Virus record (IMG/VR): IMGVR_UViG_3300034198_008895
Coordinates: 62,001 to 126,000 of that record
DNA: 64,000 nucleotides
Strand: one strand, 5' to 3'
Source of the DNA: a virus
Part shown: positions 44,418 to 51,769 of the stretch, one piece after another
Numbering within the stretch: the stretch's first letter is position 1
How the letters are laid out: each line of letters opens with the position of its first letter
Program-made: the position numbers and the translations under genes
Notes under the pieces: generated by a model
Told to the model about the DNA's origin: nothing
Database searches by the model: none
What the model saw: the letters and a program-made list of their open reading frames with translations, nothing else

Positions 44418-44954
44418 TTAATAGAAGTGATGACCTTCGAATGCCAGAAGAAGTTTTTTATCTTTCAAGTATTCGGGTTGTGAAACTTTTTTCGGAGCAT
44501 AGTAAAATTTGGCCGGAATAGATGGTTTAAAGTTACCCATCTGAAAACGCCACACAATCTGATGCGCCCAAGCTAACATTTCTTTATCACGCTGTCGGAC
44601 AGTTTGACTAGACATGATTTCTTCTGTATTCAAGCAACTGAACTGTTTGTTCTTAGTTGCTGCTTGATACAAACCATCCAAAGTCTTTTCCTTGGCACGG
44701 TTATAAATAACTGACATGACAAGATCCATAGACTTACGAGAAGTACGATTTTCACACCAAATAGTCTCTGCTATTTTTCTGGCTTTCATTGCTGTATCGT
44801 CTTTTTGTCGAAGATTATTGTCTTGTTTTAGATTGAGCTGTTCTGATGATTGAGGGACATTGTTAAGATTCTCATAAGCAAACAAACCAAGCAGAAGCAT
44901 GATAATAATAGCAACTGCGTTAATTACAGAGCGATATAGTTTCTTTGGTTCCAT
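44418..44954 (-). CDS. SleB-like cell-wall hydrolase, membrane-anchored
   Basis: A 178-residue protein. Residues 10-30 are hydrophobic (VINAVAIIIMLLLGLFAYE), giving a signal-anchor N-terminus. A Hydrolase_2 (SleB-type) core follows: AETIWCENRTSRKSMDLVMSV, then IYNRAKEK. It has the expected catalytic Glu (C-E-N-R) and an N-R pair. Such enzymes cleave peptidoglycan; with this anchor it would face the periplasm, a signal-arrest-release-type endolysin being one option. It is an early-promoter unit and is paralogous to the protein at 45221. Confidence 0.7.
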   Translation of the reverse strand: MEPKKLYRSVINAVAIIIMLLLGLFAYENLNNVPQSSEQLNLKQDNNLRQKDDTAMKARKIAETIWCENRTSRKSMDLVMSVIYNRAKEKTLDGLYQAATKNKQFSCLNTEEIMSSQTVRQRDKEMLAWAHQIVWRFQMGNFKPSIPAKFYYAPKKVSQPEYLKDKKLLLAFEGHHFY

Positions 44955-44985
44955 TTTTTTAAACTCCTAGTTAATAATGTCAAAT

Positions 44986-45013
44986 TTTATATATGTAATC
45001 AAATAAAAATCAA
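44986..45013 (-). promoter_or_regulatory. Sigma70-like early promoter, copy 6
   Basis: Minus strand TTGATT, 16-nt spacer, TATAAA within TTACATATATAAAA; upstream of the anchored SleB-like gene. Confidence 0.75.
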
Positions 45014-45042
45014 AACTAGGAAGGGAATAACCCTTCCTAGTC
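45010..45042 (-). terminator. Intrinsic terminator after the 45048-45215 gene
   Basis: ACTAGGAAGGG/CCCTTCCTAGT stem with an AATAA loop; on the minus strand followed by TTTGATTTTTATTT. Confidence 0.8.
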
Positions 45043-45047
45043 TTTAA

Positions 45048-45215
45048 TTATTTTTTACGCTTAGAGTTTTTCTCTTTAGAAGACTCTTTGTATTTTATCT
45101 CTCCGGTGTAACTCTTACCATCAAGATAACAAATATGCATATATCGATCTTTATCAATTTTCTTAGTTACTACTTTGCCACCGTTCTTAACACAGTTAAG
45201 GAAGTCTTTAGGCAT
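45048..45215 (-). CDS. Small basic protein, 55 residues
   Basis: A short gene: ATG at 45215, stop at 45048. It reads MPKDFLNCVKNGGKV with a beta-prone middle (YMHICYLDGKSYTG) and a Lys-rich end (KEKNSKRKK). Highly basic, perhaps nucleic-acid binding. It starts 5 bp after the stop of the secreted SleB-like gene and precedes a terminator, so it is real by position; function unknown. Confidence 0.65.
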   Translation of the reverse strand: MPKDFLNCVKNGGKVVTKKIDKDRYMHICYLDGKSYTGEIKYKESSKEKNSKRKK

Positions 45216-45220
45216 AATAG

Positions 45221-45670
45221 TTACATCAGATAAGTATGGCTACCATAAACCTGTACAACGGTCTTAGTTCGCGCAAATGTAGGTCGGACCAATTTATGAT
45301 TGTAAAAGTATCGCGCTCGAGTTATAGGACTTTGTTCATTAGTGATAAAATCACAAACTAAGTCATAAGCCTCTGAGTACTTAACATTATCAATCTTCTT
45401 AACACCAGTCTTCATATTGAAGCAGTAATATTGATTCTTCTTGGCTACTTCAGCGTGAAGTAACCCAACATTATGACTTTGTGCTCTATTGTAAATTGTA
45501 GACATTACCAGCATCATTGCTGTCTCATCAGTTTTGTCTTCACAATAAACAACGAATGCTATGTCATTGAGTTTCTTTTCAAGTTTAGCGTCTGTGTAGC
45601 ATTTAGCCTCAGCAAGACTAGGAATGATTGCCACAAGAATACTAAAAATTGCATAAATAATTTTGTTCAT
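45221..45670 (-). CDS. SleB-like cell-wall hydrolase with signal peptide
   Basis: A 149-residue protein with an N-terminal signal peptide (hydrophobic YAIFSILVAIIPSLA, then EA and a probable cleavage before KCYTD). The mature region is a Hydrolase_2-like domain: FVVYCEDKTDETAMMLVMST, then IYNRAQSH, equivalent to that of the 44418 gene (C-E-N-R becomes C-E-D-K). Predicted periplasmic peptidoglycan hydrolase. Two differently targeted paralogues next to each other suggest division of labour, such as infection versus lysis. Start 45670 behind AAAGGAG. Confidence 0.7.
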   Translation of the reverse strand: MNKIIYAIFSILVAIIPSLAEAKCYTDAKLEKKLNDIAFVVYCEDKTDETAMMLVMSTIYNRAQSHNVGLLHAEVAKKNQYYCFNMKTGVKKIDNVKYSEAYDLVCDFITNEQSPITRARYFYNHKLVRPTFARTKTVVQVYGSHTYLM

Positions 45671-45762
45671 TAAGGGCTCCTTTCTTTGGAAAAGTAGGTT
45701 AATTGAAAAAATATATATCCGGTTATCGTATGAAATCTATCAATCCAAAAAGGATATTAAAC

Positions 45763-46347
45763 ATGACTACCTCTAAAAAGCTGTATGAGCCTGGTGAAGA
45801 AATAGTGATTGATGTTAAACATAGTGAAGAGGTACCAGCCGAAGCTGTTCAAGAACAACAAACAGCACAACCTGTTTCACTAGGAAACGACCAGTTATTC
45901 GAAAACATTAAGGGTATCTTTGCCGAAGAAAAAATGATTGTTCGTAAAGATACTTATTTTACACCAGCTAAGGGTGTAATCGAATTAAATATTGACGGCT
46001 CGATTTTCATGCCGAGCAGCACCATCCTTCTTCAACCTAGAAAGTTTGAAGAATTATATCTCAAAGAACTTGAGTCCATTATTTATAACTCTAAGGAGCA
46101 GCTTGATACTGACAAGCTTTTGCCACTGATCATTTTGTTCAGTCATATTAACAAAAAGAACTACCCTATTCGGATAGTTAGTGGCAATTATCGAAAACTG
46201 CTCTCTAAAGTATGTAGTGTTTTAAATAACTTTTTAAATAAAAATTATACGGTTATCCGTAGTATCTATGAGAGTTTCAATAGTATCAAAGATACTGAAG
46301 AAGAACAAAATGATATTCGCAAGCAACACGAATCTCAGCTGAGGTAA
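45763..46347 (+). CDS. Unknown protein upstream of RNase H
   Basis: A 194-residue protein starting MTTSKKLYEPGEEIV at 45763, where AAAAGGATATTAAAC gives a ribosome-binding site; an earlier in-frame start lacks one. Residues 10-40 are a Glu/Gln/Val-rich linker and the rest is helical. Its stop is 2 bp before the RNase H start. No motif recognised. Confidence 0.65.
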   Translation: MTTSKKLYEPGEEIVIDVKHSEEVPAEAVQEQQTAQPVSLGNDQLFENIKGIFAEEKMIVRKDTYFTPAKGVIELNIDGSIFMPSSTILLQPRKFEELYLKELESIIYNSKEQLDTDKLLPLIILFSHINKKNYPIRIVSGNYRKLLSKVCSVLNNFLNKNYTVIRSIYESFNSIKDTEEEQNDIRKQHESQLR

Positions 46348-46349
46348 TT

Positions 46350-47792
46350 ATGTCTAACAAGCTTGTCTTGTTTTGTGACGGTGCTTGTCGTCCTAATCCT
46401 GGGTTTGCTGGCTTTGGTATCTTTGGTTTTATTTATACTGATGCTGATAAACCCAAGAATCACAAACACCCACATCACGGAACTCTTTATTTTACTCCTA
46501 CTGGTATTCAGCGTGATAAGAGTGAAACACCAATTGCAGTAAGTCATATTCTTGAAATGATTTATGCTGTTGGTAATCCTCAAAGCACAAATAACGAAGC
46601 AGAACTTAAAGCAATTGTTGCTAGCTTAAAGAAAGCTTCTACACTTGAAAACTTAACTGACATTGCTATTTGGACTGATAGTAATTATATTGTCAGCGCC
46701 TTCAATGAAAATCTAGATAACTGGATTAGAAATAGCTGGAGACGCATTGATGGTAAGATTATAACTCATATCGCTGAATGGGAAAAAATCGTTCAGTATC
46801 GTGAGTTGTTTAAAGAAAAAGGTTGTAACTTATCTATCAGCTGGATTAAGGGACATACTGAATCTAAAGATGATAACTATAGTCATTGTAATAATATAGC
46901 TGATATCTACTCAGTTATTGGTTCCAATTATGCTAGGATTAATAATCCTTCTCAAGATACAGTCATCATGGATAACATGCTGACATACGCAGAATATAAG
47001 AAGTCTTATGCTGATAAAGACTTTGTTTTCTATTTCCGTGACATGTATTTTAGTTCGGATAAAGAAATTGATGACAGGAATTACTGTTTCATTAGTACTT
47101 CTGATGACCCAGGGCTGCTTGGTAAGCGAAACAATTCTTCAATCTTCGCCACCAACATAGGCTATATTCCTCCTATCATCAACCAGATCAAAGCTTTTTA
47201 TCGTGAGATAAATCGTAACTATATAACGACATGTTGTCTTAAGATTAATAAACTTGAGAATAAAGATATCTATCGTCTGTCTGAATATATAGATGCTCGG
47301 TTAATGTTGTTACCAATGCCTTCTCAACCGAGAACTTATTTGCTGGTTGGAGATAAGACTCCATTCCTATACGAGAATGCAGTGAGCTTCCCGTTCATTG
47401 TGAATGCTGCTGAGATGTTCTCAAAGATGTCTGATATTGATTCTGTCATTGATGAAGAAAATCCAAATATCTATAAGTTCGATGTAACCGATACATTTAT
47501 TGACTTGCAAGAACATAAACTTAAAATAACTAATAAGGACAAAGATATCGATTTTTCTGACCTTGTTAAAGATCATATACAATTCAAACAGAAACTTATC
47601 ATCAAAATCAGTTACGATGTTCCAAGTTTCTTAGCACTGAAAAATATTGAAAGTGAAATCGAAAAGGTTCAGTTAATCATCGAGACTAATCCCGATAATA
47701 ACTTCTGTACGGTTTACATCAATATAGCCACAAATTCAAGGAGTATTTATTCCGTAAATATTGGGAGTAAGTATCTCCGAAAAACTAAATGA
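46350..47792 (+). CDS. rnhA: Ribonuclease H with a C-terminal extension
   Basis: A 480-residue protein. The first 190 residues form an RNase HI: VLFCDGACRPNPG (Asp10), NNEAELKAI (Glu83), AIWTDSN (Asp110), then ISWIKGHTESKDD...CNNIADIY (catalytic His and Asp). The catalytic set D-E-D-(H)-D is complete. The enzyme removes RNA from RNA-DNA hybrids, for example primers. The following about 290 residues are unrelated to RNase H families I know and are rich in Ile, Asp and Asn; they may direct the enzyme to the replisome. Only 2 bp separate it from the upstream gene. Confidence 0.85.
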   Translation: MSNKLVLFCDGACRPNPGFAGFGIFGFIYTDADKPKNHKHPHHGTLYFTPTGIQRDKSETPIAVSHILEMIYAVGNPQSTNNEAELKAIVASLKKASTLENLTDIAIWTDSNYIVSAFNENLDNWIRNSWRRIDGKIITHIAEWEKIVQYRELFKEKGCNLSISWIKGHTESKDDNYSHCNNIADIYSVIGSNYARINNPSQDTVIMDNMLTYAEYKKSYADKDFVFYFRDMYFSSDKEIDDRNYCFISTSDDPGLLGKRNNSSIFATNIGYIPPIINQIKAFYREINRNYITTCCLKINKLENKDIYRLSEYIDARLMLLPMPSQPRTYLLVGDKTPFLYENAVSFPFIVNAAEMFSKMSDIDSVIDEENPNIYKFDVTDTFIDLQEHKLKITNKDKDIDFSDLVKDHIQFKQKLIIKISYDVPSFLALKNIESEIEKVQLIIETNPDNNFCTVYINIATNSRSIYSVNIGSKYLRKTK

Positions 47793-47848
47793 AGTGATAG
47801 TACTTACTTTCGTTTGTCCGAGTCTTTTTCTAGTTTAAGGAGAAAATA

Positions 47849-48523
47849 ATGGGAATTCTTAATCCTGTCGTTTCCAAGTTTACACTTGTTCAAGGTGTTC
47901 CACAGGAAATTTACGTATGTCCTGGTTCAAAGACACACGCTGTTGTTGATCTGAGCTTCTTCAAAGATGATCTGAACGGTGACGCTCTGATCGCTGTTGC
48001 TCTGGCTTCTGAAAGCAATCCAAATAACCTGACAACTGTTGATTACTTCATTGATGACATTCAGCTCGTCGGCGCTGTTAACTCTGCTGAACTAAACAAG
48101 GTTATCGTAGGTCAAGGTGAGCGTCTGTTCATCAAGGTTATATCAGGTGTTGACATTGTTTGTCGTCTTTCTGGTGTTGAAGAAAACAACCCGAAGGTTC
48201 TGAAGGCTGGTCGTCTGGCTGCTTCCTCGATCTCTGGCACGGCTCAGACCCAGATCTATGCTAACGCTCTTCCGAACGTTGCTTATATCTCTGCCTCAGC
48301 CACCATCTTCAATACCTCTGCAACTGAAAATGCTCAGGTCGAAGCTTGGATCAGTACTTCCGGTGTTCCGGCAGCTTCTGACAAGGTTCTGAAGCTGGAA
48401 GTTCCTTTCAGCGATACGACTATTCTGGAAAACATTCTGCTGGCTCCGAACGAAAAGATTTTCGTTAAGTCCAGTGTTGCCGATACCGAATACTTCGTTA
48501 ACGGTACAGTTGTTGCTCAGTAA
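47849..48523 (+). CDS. Decoration-like virion protein with two copies of one domain
   Basis: A 224-residue protein behind AAGGAG. It contains two tandem copies of a domain of about 100 residues. Copy 1 begins with GVPQEIYVCPGSK and ends near GERLFIKVISGVDIV; copy 2 begins with GTAQTQIYANALPN and ends near NEKIFVKSSVADTEYF. Both look like beta sandwiches. Codon use is strongly G/C-ending, suggesting an abundant protein. Head decoration or a surface lectin-like role is possible. A strong terminator follows. Confidence 0.65.
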   Translation: MGILNPVVSKFTLVQGVPQEIYVCPGSKTHAVVDLSFFKDDLNGDALIAVALASESNPNNLTTVDYFIDDIQLVGAVNSAELNKVIVGQGERLFIKVISGVDIVCRLSGVEENNPKVLKAGRLAASSISGTAQTQIYANALPNVAYISASATIFNTSATENAQVEAWISTSGVPAASDKVLKLEVPFSDTTILENILLAPNEKIFVKSSVADTEYFVNGTVVAQ

Positions 48524-48541
48524 TAAAATATCAAACAAAAG

Positions 48542-48578
48542 CTTAGTCTCGGGTAAAACCGAGACTAAGTCTTTTTTT
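48542..48578 (+). terminator. Intrinsic terminator
   Basis: CTTAGTCTCGG/CCGAGACTAAG 11-bp stem, then TCTTTTTTT on the plus strand. Confidence 0.9.
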
Positions 48579-48623
48579 AATAACAACAAAATACTTTAGT
48601 AGACCTATTAATTATGGTGAAAA

Positions 48624-48986
48624 ATGAGTGCGATGCTTACGCCTAAATGGAAACAGATTGGTAGCAACAGGATCGGATTCTATTGTCCAGGGTGTGACGA
48701 TATACATATGATCGATACTGATCGCTGGACATTCACATTTAAAAATGACAAAGGAACTATTAGTCCTAGTGTCTTAGTTAAGTCTGGTCATTTTGCAGAT
48801 CATTATAAAGCAGAAGATAATTGCTGGTGTAAATATTACGCCGAACATCCTAAGGAGGAACCTGTTTACAAATGCGGTGTTTGTCACCTATTCTTGGTAG
48901 ATGATGTTATTTCCTACCTAACTGACTGTACTCATGCGTATGCTGGTAAGGTCATTCCTCTTCCTGATTTTCCGATTAGAAATTAA
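48624..48986 (+). CDS. DUF6527-like small zinc-binding protein
   Basis: A 120-residue protein with FYCPGCDDIHM and YKCGVCHLF pairs plus His residues (CTHAYAGKV), an arrangement suited to bind one or two zinc ions. The pattern, including WTFTFKNDKGTISPSVLV, matches the DUF6527 family common in phages. Function unknown. Start at 48624 behind GGTGAAAA. Confidence 0.7.
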   Translation: MSAMLTPKWKQIGSNRIGFYCPGCDDIHMIDTDRWTFTFKNDKGTISPSVLVKSGHFADHYKAEDNCWCKYYAEHPKEEPVYKCGVCHLFLVDDVISYLTDCTHAYAGKVIPLPDFPIRN

Positions 48987-49000
48987 CTTGGAGCAAAAAC

Positions 49001-49693
49001 ATGTTTGACGAACTTGGTGATATTAGTTCTGTTGATGTTAGTGAGTTACAAGACACTGGCATGCAAAAGAAAAGCAACTACGGTGGTAATGGCAACGGTG
49101 GGTGGCAAAAAAACAATGGTGGTCAAGGCGGCGGCAATAAGTGGCCTAAGAAAGAAGATAAGGTCGAACCTCCTTATGTTCCTGTCACTGTTTGGGTTGA
49201 TCGTGAGTTCCCGCCTGAAGTTAAGAATGCTATTTACAATATCAGTAGCAAGCTGATTGCAAAGGGCATTACAATTCGCGTGAACGGTGATGATAAAGAT
49301 TTCTTGGCTAAACTCCAAGCTTTGTCTGATGTTCATGTGGAAGTTTATATTCCTTGGAGAAACTTTAACGAGATTGATTCCAAGCATTATTTCAATACAC
49401 TTACATCCAAAGATATCGCTATCAAGCATTTCCCGCCTTATGACCGCGTTCCTGATGCAGTTAAGGCTATGCTTGCTCGTAATGTCCGTATGATCTTCGG
49501 TGATAAAAATAACAGCATTACGCTGTGTTTAATTACGTGGAGTAAGGACGGTGCATCTCGTGTTAGCGAAGTAACTAAAGATACCGGTAAGTCGTCTTTT
49601 GTTATTAAGGTTGCAAGTTCTTATGGTTTCCCTGTTGTCAATATTGCTAAACAGACAGCAGAAAATATTTTGGAAAAAACCTTTGGATTGTAA
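49001..49693 (+). CDS. SLOG/DprA-like protein with Gly/Asn-rich linker
   Basis: A 230-residue protein behind TTGGAGC. Residues 28-55 are a Gly/Asn/Gln-rich low-complexity linker. The rest aligns by eye with the protein encoded at 51187: LARNVRMIFGD with LHARNVGQVLG, and LITWSKDGASRVSEVTKDTGK with LCWTPDGATSRQECTSKTGG. The N-terminal glycine-rich ligand loop of that protein (SGAAEGAD) is not conserved here. So it is probably a diverged Rossmann-like nucleotide- or nucleic-acid-binding protein. High G/C-ending codon use suggests strong expression. Confidence 0.6.
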   Translation: MFDELGDISSVDVSELQDTGMQKKSNYGGNGNGGWQKNNGGQGGGNKWPKKEDKVEPPYVPVTVWVDREFPPEVKNAIYNISSKLIAKGITIRVNGDDKDFLAKLQALSDVHVEVYIPWRNFNEIDSKHYFNTLTSKDIAIKHFPPYDRVPDAVKAMLARNVRMIFGDKNNSITLCLITWSKDGASRVSEVTKDTGKSSFVIKVASSYGFPVVNIAKQTAENILEKTFGL

Positions 49694-49703
49694 GGAGTTT
49701 TAA

Positions 49704-50402
49704 ATGAGCAACAAGAATCGTAATCAGCAACAAAGACCAAACACTGGTACTGCTAAGCCTCCGGTTGAACAAACTGAAGTTCAGCAAGATCAGACCAATC
49801 TGAATGCCGAGCAAGATCAAACCAATGCAGCTGCTGAACAAGCTTCTGAAACTGGTGTTGGTCAAGCTCAAGAAACAACTGCACCGGAAACGGCTGCTCC
49901 TGTTGTTCAAGATACCAAACCGGCAGAAGCTGAAGCCGCCAAAGCTCAGCCTAAGTCATCCCATTCACAACCTCAAAAAGGATTTAAGCCTGTGTATAAA
50001 GTTGAACTCGAACTGACCGGCTATGCCGAAGCTATGGACAAAGCAAAGCCCATGGTTCCTGCCGATGGCGGTAAGTGGCAATATTCCCTGTTCAAGGCGA
50101 TCAAGTCGATCTTCCTTGCTAAGTCTCAAGAAGACTTTAACAATGAATTCAACACTGTTCTGTCGTTCTTCAACAAGAACAAAGACGGTATCTTCAACGA
50201 AAAGTTTATCTTCCGTTTCCCGGAAAACTGGCCTGGTAGCCAAGCAGAATATACCCAGAATCGTCGTCTGGTGTATCTGATCATCCAGACCGCTGATCCT
50301 AAGGGTCGTAAGAAGGCTCTTGACCAGATCAATATGGAAATGGTTGCTGAAGGTATGTCCGAAGCTCAGAAGCAAATGCTTTTCAACTTCTACCAGATGT
50401 AA
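49704..50402 (+). CDS. Unknown, abundant protein with low-complexity N-terminus
   Basis: A 232-residue protein behind AAGGAG. Residues 1-90 are Gln/Ala/Thr/Pro/Glu-rich and probably disordered. The C-terminal 140 residues are helical and globular (KWQYSLFKAIKSIF, then FNNEFNTVLSFFNKN). It is expressed with the SLOG-like protein, and its codon usage is likewise biased. No family recognised. Confidence 0.65.
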   Translation: MSNKNRNQQQRPNTGTAKPPVEQTEVQQDQTNLNAEQDQTNAAAEQASETGVGQAQETTAPETAAPVVQDTKPAEAEAAKAQPKSSHSQPQKGFKPVYKVELELTGYAEAMDKAKPMVPADGGKWQYSLFKAIKSIFLAKSQEDFNNEFNTVLSFFNKNKDGIFNEKFIFRFPENWPGSQAEYTQNRRLVYLIIQTADPKGRKKALDQINMEMVAEGMSEAQKQMLFNFYQM

Positions 50403-50406
50403 CAAA

Positions 50407-50446
50407 AAAAAAAATATCCCACGGCACAAAGCTGTGGGATATTTTT
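50407..50446. terminator. Convergent bidirectional terminator
   Basis: AAATATCCCAC/GTGGGATATTT stem flanked by A and T runs, between converging genes. Confidence 0.85.
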
Positions 50447-50448
50447 CA

Positions 50449-50874
50449 TCATTCGCAGTCACCTATAGGTTTATTCATTTCACGAATAATTTCATCGATC
50501 TCGTCTTGCGTGAGATCTTTGATCTTCATGACTTTACCTTCCTTAAGTCTTTGATAATATGTGTGAAACTTCTTAACAGCTTTACCAAAGCTTAAAGGTG
50601 ACAAGAGTTTGTCAGTTACGGTCTTGAATCTTTCATCATCCGGATCATCTGTATAATGTCGAGGAAGACGTTCAACATGCAGAAGATTGATCATCTCGGT
50701 ATATTTAATACCGTGTTTATGTCCTTCCACATATGTTAAGTCGATACGATTCTTATGTCCGACATTAACCGTTATCTTTTTATGTTTCTCAAACAGAGAA
50801 ACAAGTTGACGGTGTGATATATTCGCAAAGTCAACTTCTTCTAACTGCAGCTCATTAACTTCAACTCTGGACAT
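50449..50874 (-). CDS. Unknown early protein
   Basis: A 141-residue basic protein starting MSRVEVNELQLEEVD behind AAAGGAGC. Composition (many Lys, His, Arg) suggests nucleic-acid binding, but no motif is clear. Single-gene early unit with promoter copy 7. Confidence 0.7.
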   Translation of the reverse strand: MSRVEVNELQLEEVDFANISHRQLVSLFEKHKKITVNVGHKNRIDLTYVEGHKHGIKYTEMINLLHVERLPRHYTDDPDDERFKTVTDKLLSPLSFGKAVKKFHTYYQRLKEGKVMKIKDLTQDEIDEIIREMNKPIGDCE

Positions 50875-50905
50875 TGTTAGCTCCTTTTAAAGATGGTTGT
50901 CAGTT

Positions 50906-50933
50906 TCTATATATGTAATTAAAAAATATTCAA
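50906..50933 (-). promoter_or_regulatory. Sigma70-like early promoter, copy 7
   Basis: Minus strand TTGAAT, 16-nt spacer, TATAGA within TTACATATATAGAAA. Confidence 0.75.
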
Positions 50934-50968
50934 AAAGATAATGTGATAAATAAACGCGGAACATACAA

Positions 50969-51184
50969 ATGGGTGAAACTGTCGATAACAATAGTAACAA
51001 GCTTAGATTAAAAGAAGTAAAGATCATTGAGTATATTTGTGATAAGTGTCATGCAGGTAAAATGAAACCAACAAATATCATGCTTACATCAATGCCACCT
51101 AAATACGAACACGTCTGTCCTTATTGTAATAGTAAGGCTAATCTTGACCATACTTATCCTAGAACAGTTATTGTTGTGGAGTAA
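50969..51184 (+). CDS. Small zinc-ribbon protein
   Basis: A 71-residue protein with two Cys pairs, YICDKCHAGKM and HVCPYCNSKAN, about 29 residues apart: a classic zinc ribbon. Such small ribbons in phages often bind nucleic acid or transcription machinery. It is followed 2 bp later by the SLOG gene at 51187, so the two are coupled. Confidence 0.75.
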   Translation: MGETVDNNSNKLRLKEVKIIEYICDKCHAGKMKPTNIMLTSMPPKYEHVCPYCNSKANLDHTYPRTVIVVE

Positions 51185-51186
51185 TT

Positions 51187-51732
51187 ATGAAGAATAAAAT
51201 ATATGCTGGAGTAGGTTCTAGAGAAACTCCTGAGGCTATTCAAAAACTGATGTTTAAAATAGCCGCTATCCTTGCTAGAAAGGGCTACAAGCTGCGATCA
51301 GGTGCTGCCGAAGGTGCTGATACCGCTTTTGAACTTGGATGCGTCTCAGCAGGCGGAGATAAAGAAATTTGGTTACCGTGGAAAGGATTCAATAACCATG
51401 AGGACACTAAACTTTATCCTAACCCAGGACATTTTGCAAAAGCTGAAGCTTCTTTAGATCATTGGTCAAAACTTACACAAGGCATGAAAAGACTTCATGC
51501 TCGTAATGTAGGTCAAGTTCTTGGTATGCATTTAGAAGTGCCTGTTGACTTTGTTCTTTGCTGGACTCCTGATGGAGCTACTTCTAGACAAGAATGTACG
51601 TCTAAAACAGGTGGAACAGCCACTGCTATTAAACTGGCAAGCGATCTAGGAATACCTGTGATCAATATGCAAAAATATTCAAGTACAGAAGATCTTGAGA
51701 AAGATTTAAAGAAGTTACTTAAAGCCAAATAA
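51187..51732 (+). CDS. SLOG/DprA-like Rossmann-fold protein
   Basis: A 181-residue protein behind GTGGAGT. It begins IYAGVGSRETPE and continues LRSGAAEGADTAFELG, a DprA/SLOG-type nucleotide-binding core (G-(S/V)-R, then SG-x-A-x-GAD). PVDFVLCWTPDGATSRQ and SKTGGTATAIKLA follow, then a strand IPVINM. Proteins of this type bind nucleotide-derived signals or single-stranded DNA. Here it could be a recombination accessory or a nucleotide sensor in phage-host conflict. Ends at a convergent terminator. Confidence 0.75.
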   Translation: MKNKIYAGVGSRETPEAIQKLMFKIAAILARKGYKLRSGAAEGADTAFELGCVSAGGDKEIWLPWKGFNNHEDTKLYPNPGHFAKAEASLDHWSKLTQGMKRLHARNVGQVLGMHLEVPVDFVLCWTPDGATSRQECTSKTGGTATAIKLASDLGIPVINMQKYSSTEDLEKDLKKLLKAK

Positions 51733-51735
51733 AAG

Positions 51736-51762
51736 ATCCTGACAGAGTATCTCTGTCAGGAT
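51736..51762. terminator. Convergent bidirectional terminator
   Basis: ATCCTGACAGAG/CTCTGTCAGGAT 12-bp stem with a 3-nt loop; TTCTTCTTTT follows on the plus strand. Confidence 0.8.
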
Positions 51763-51769
51763 TCTTCTT

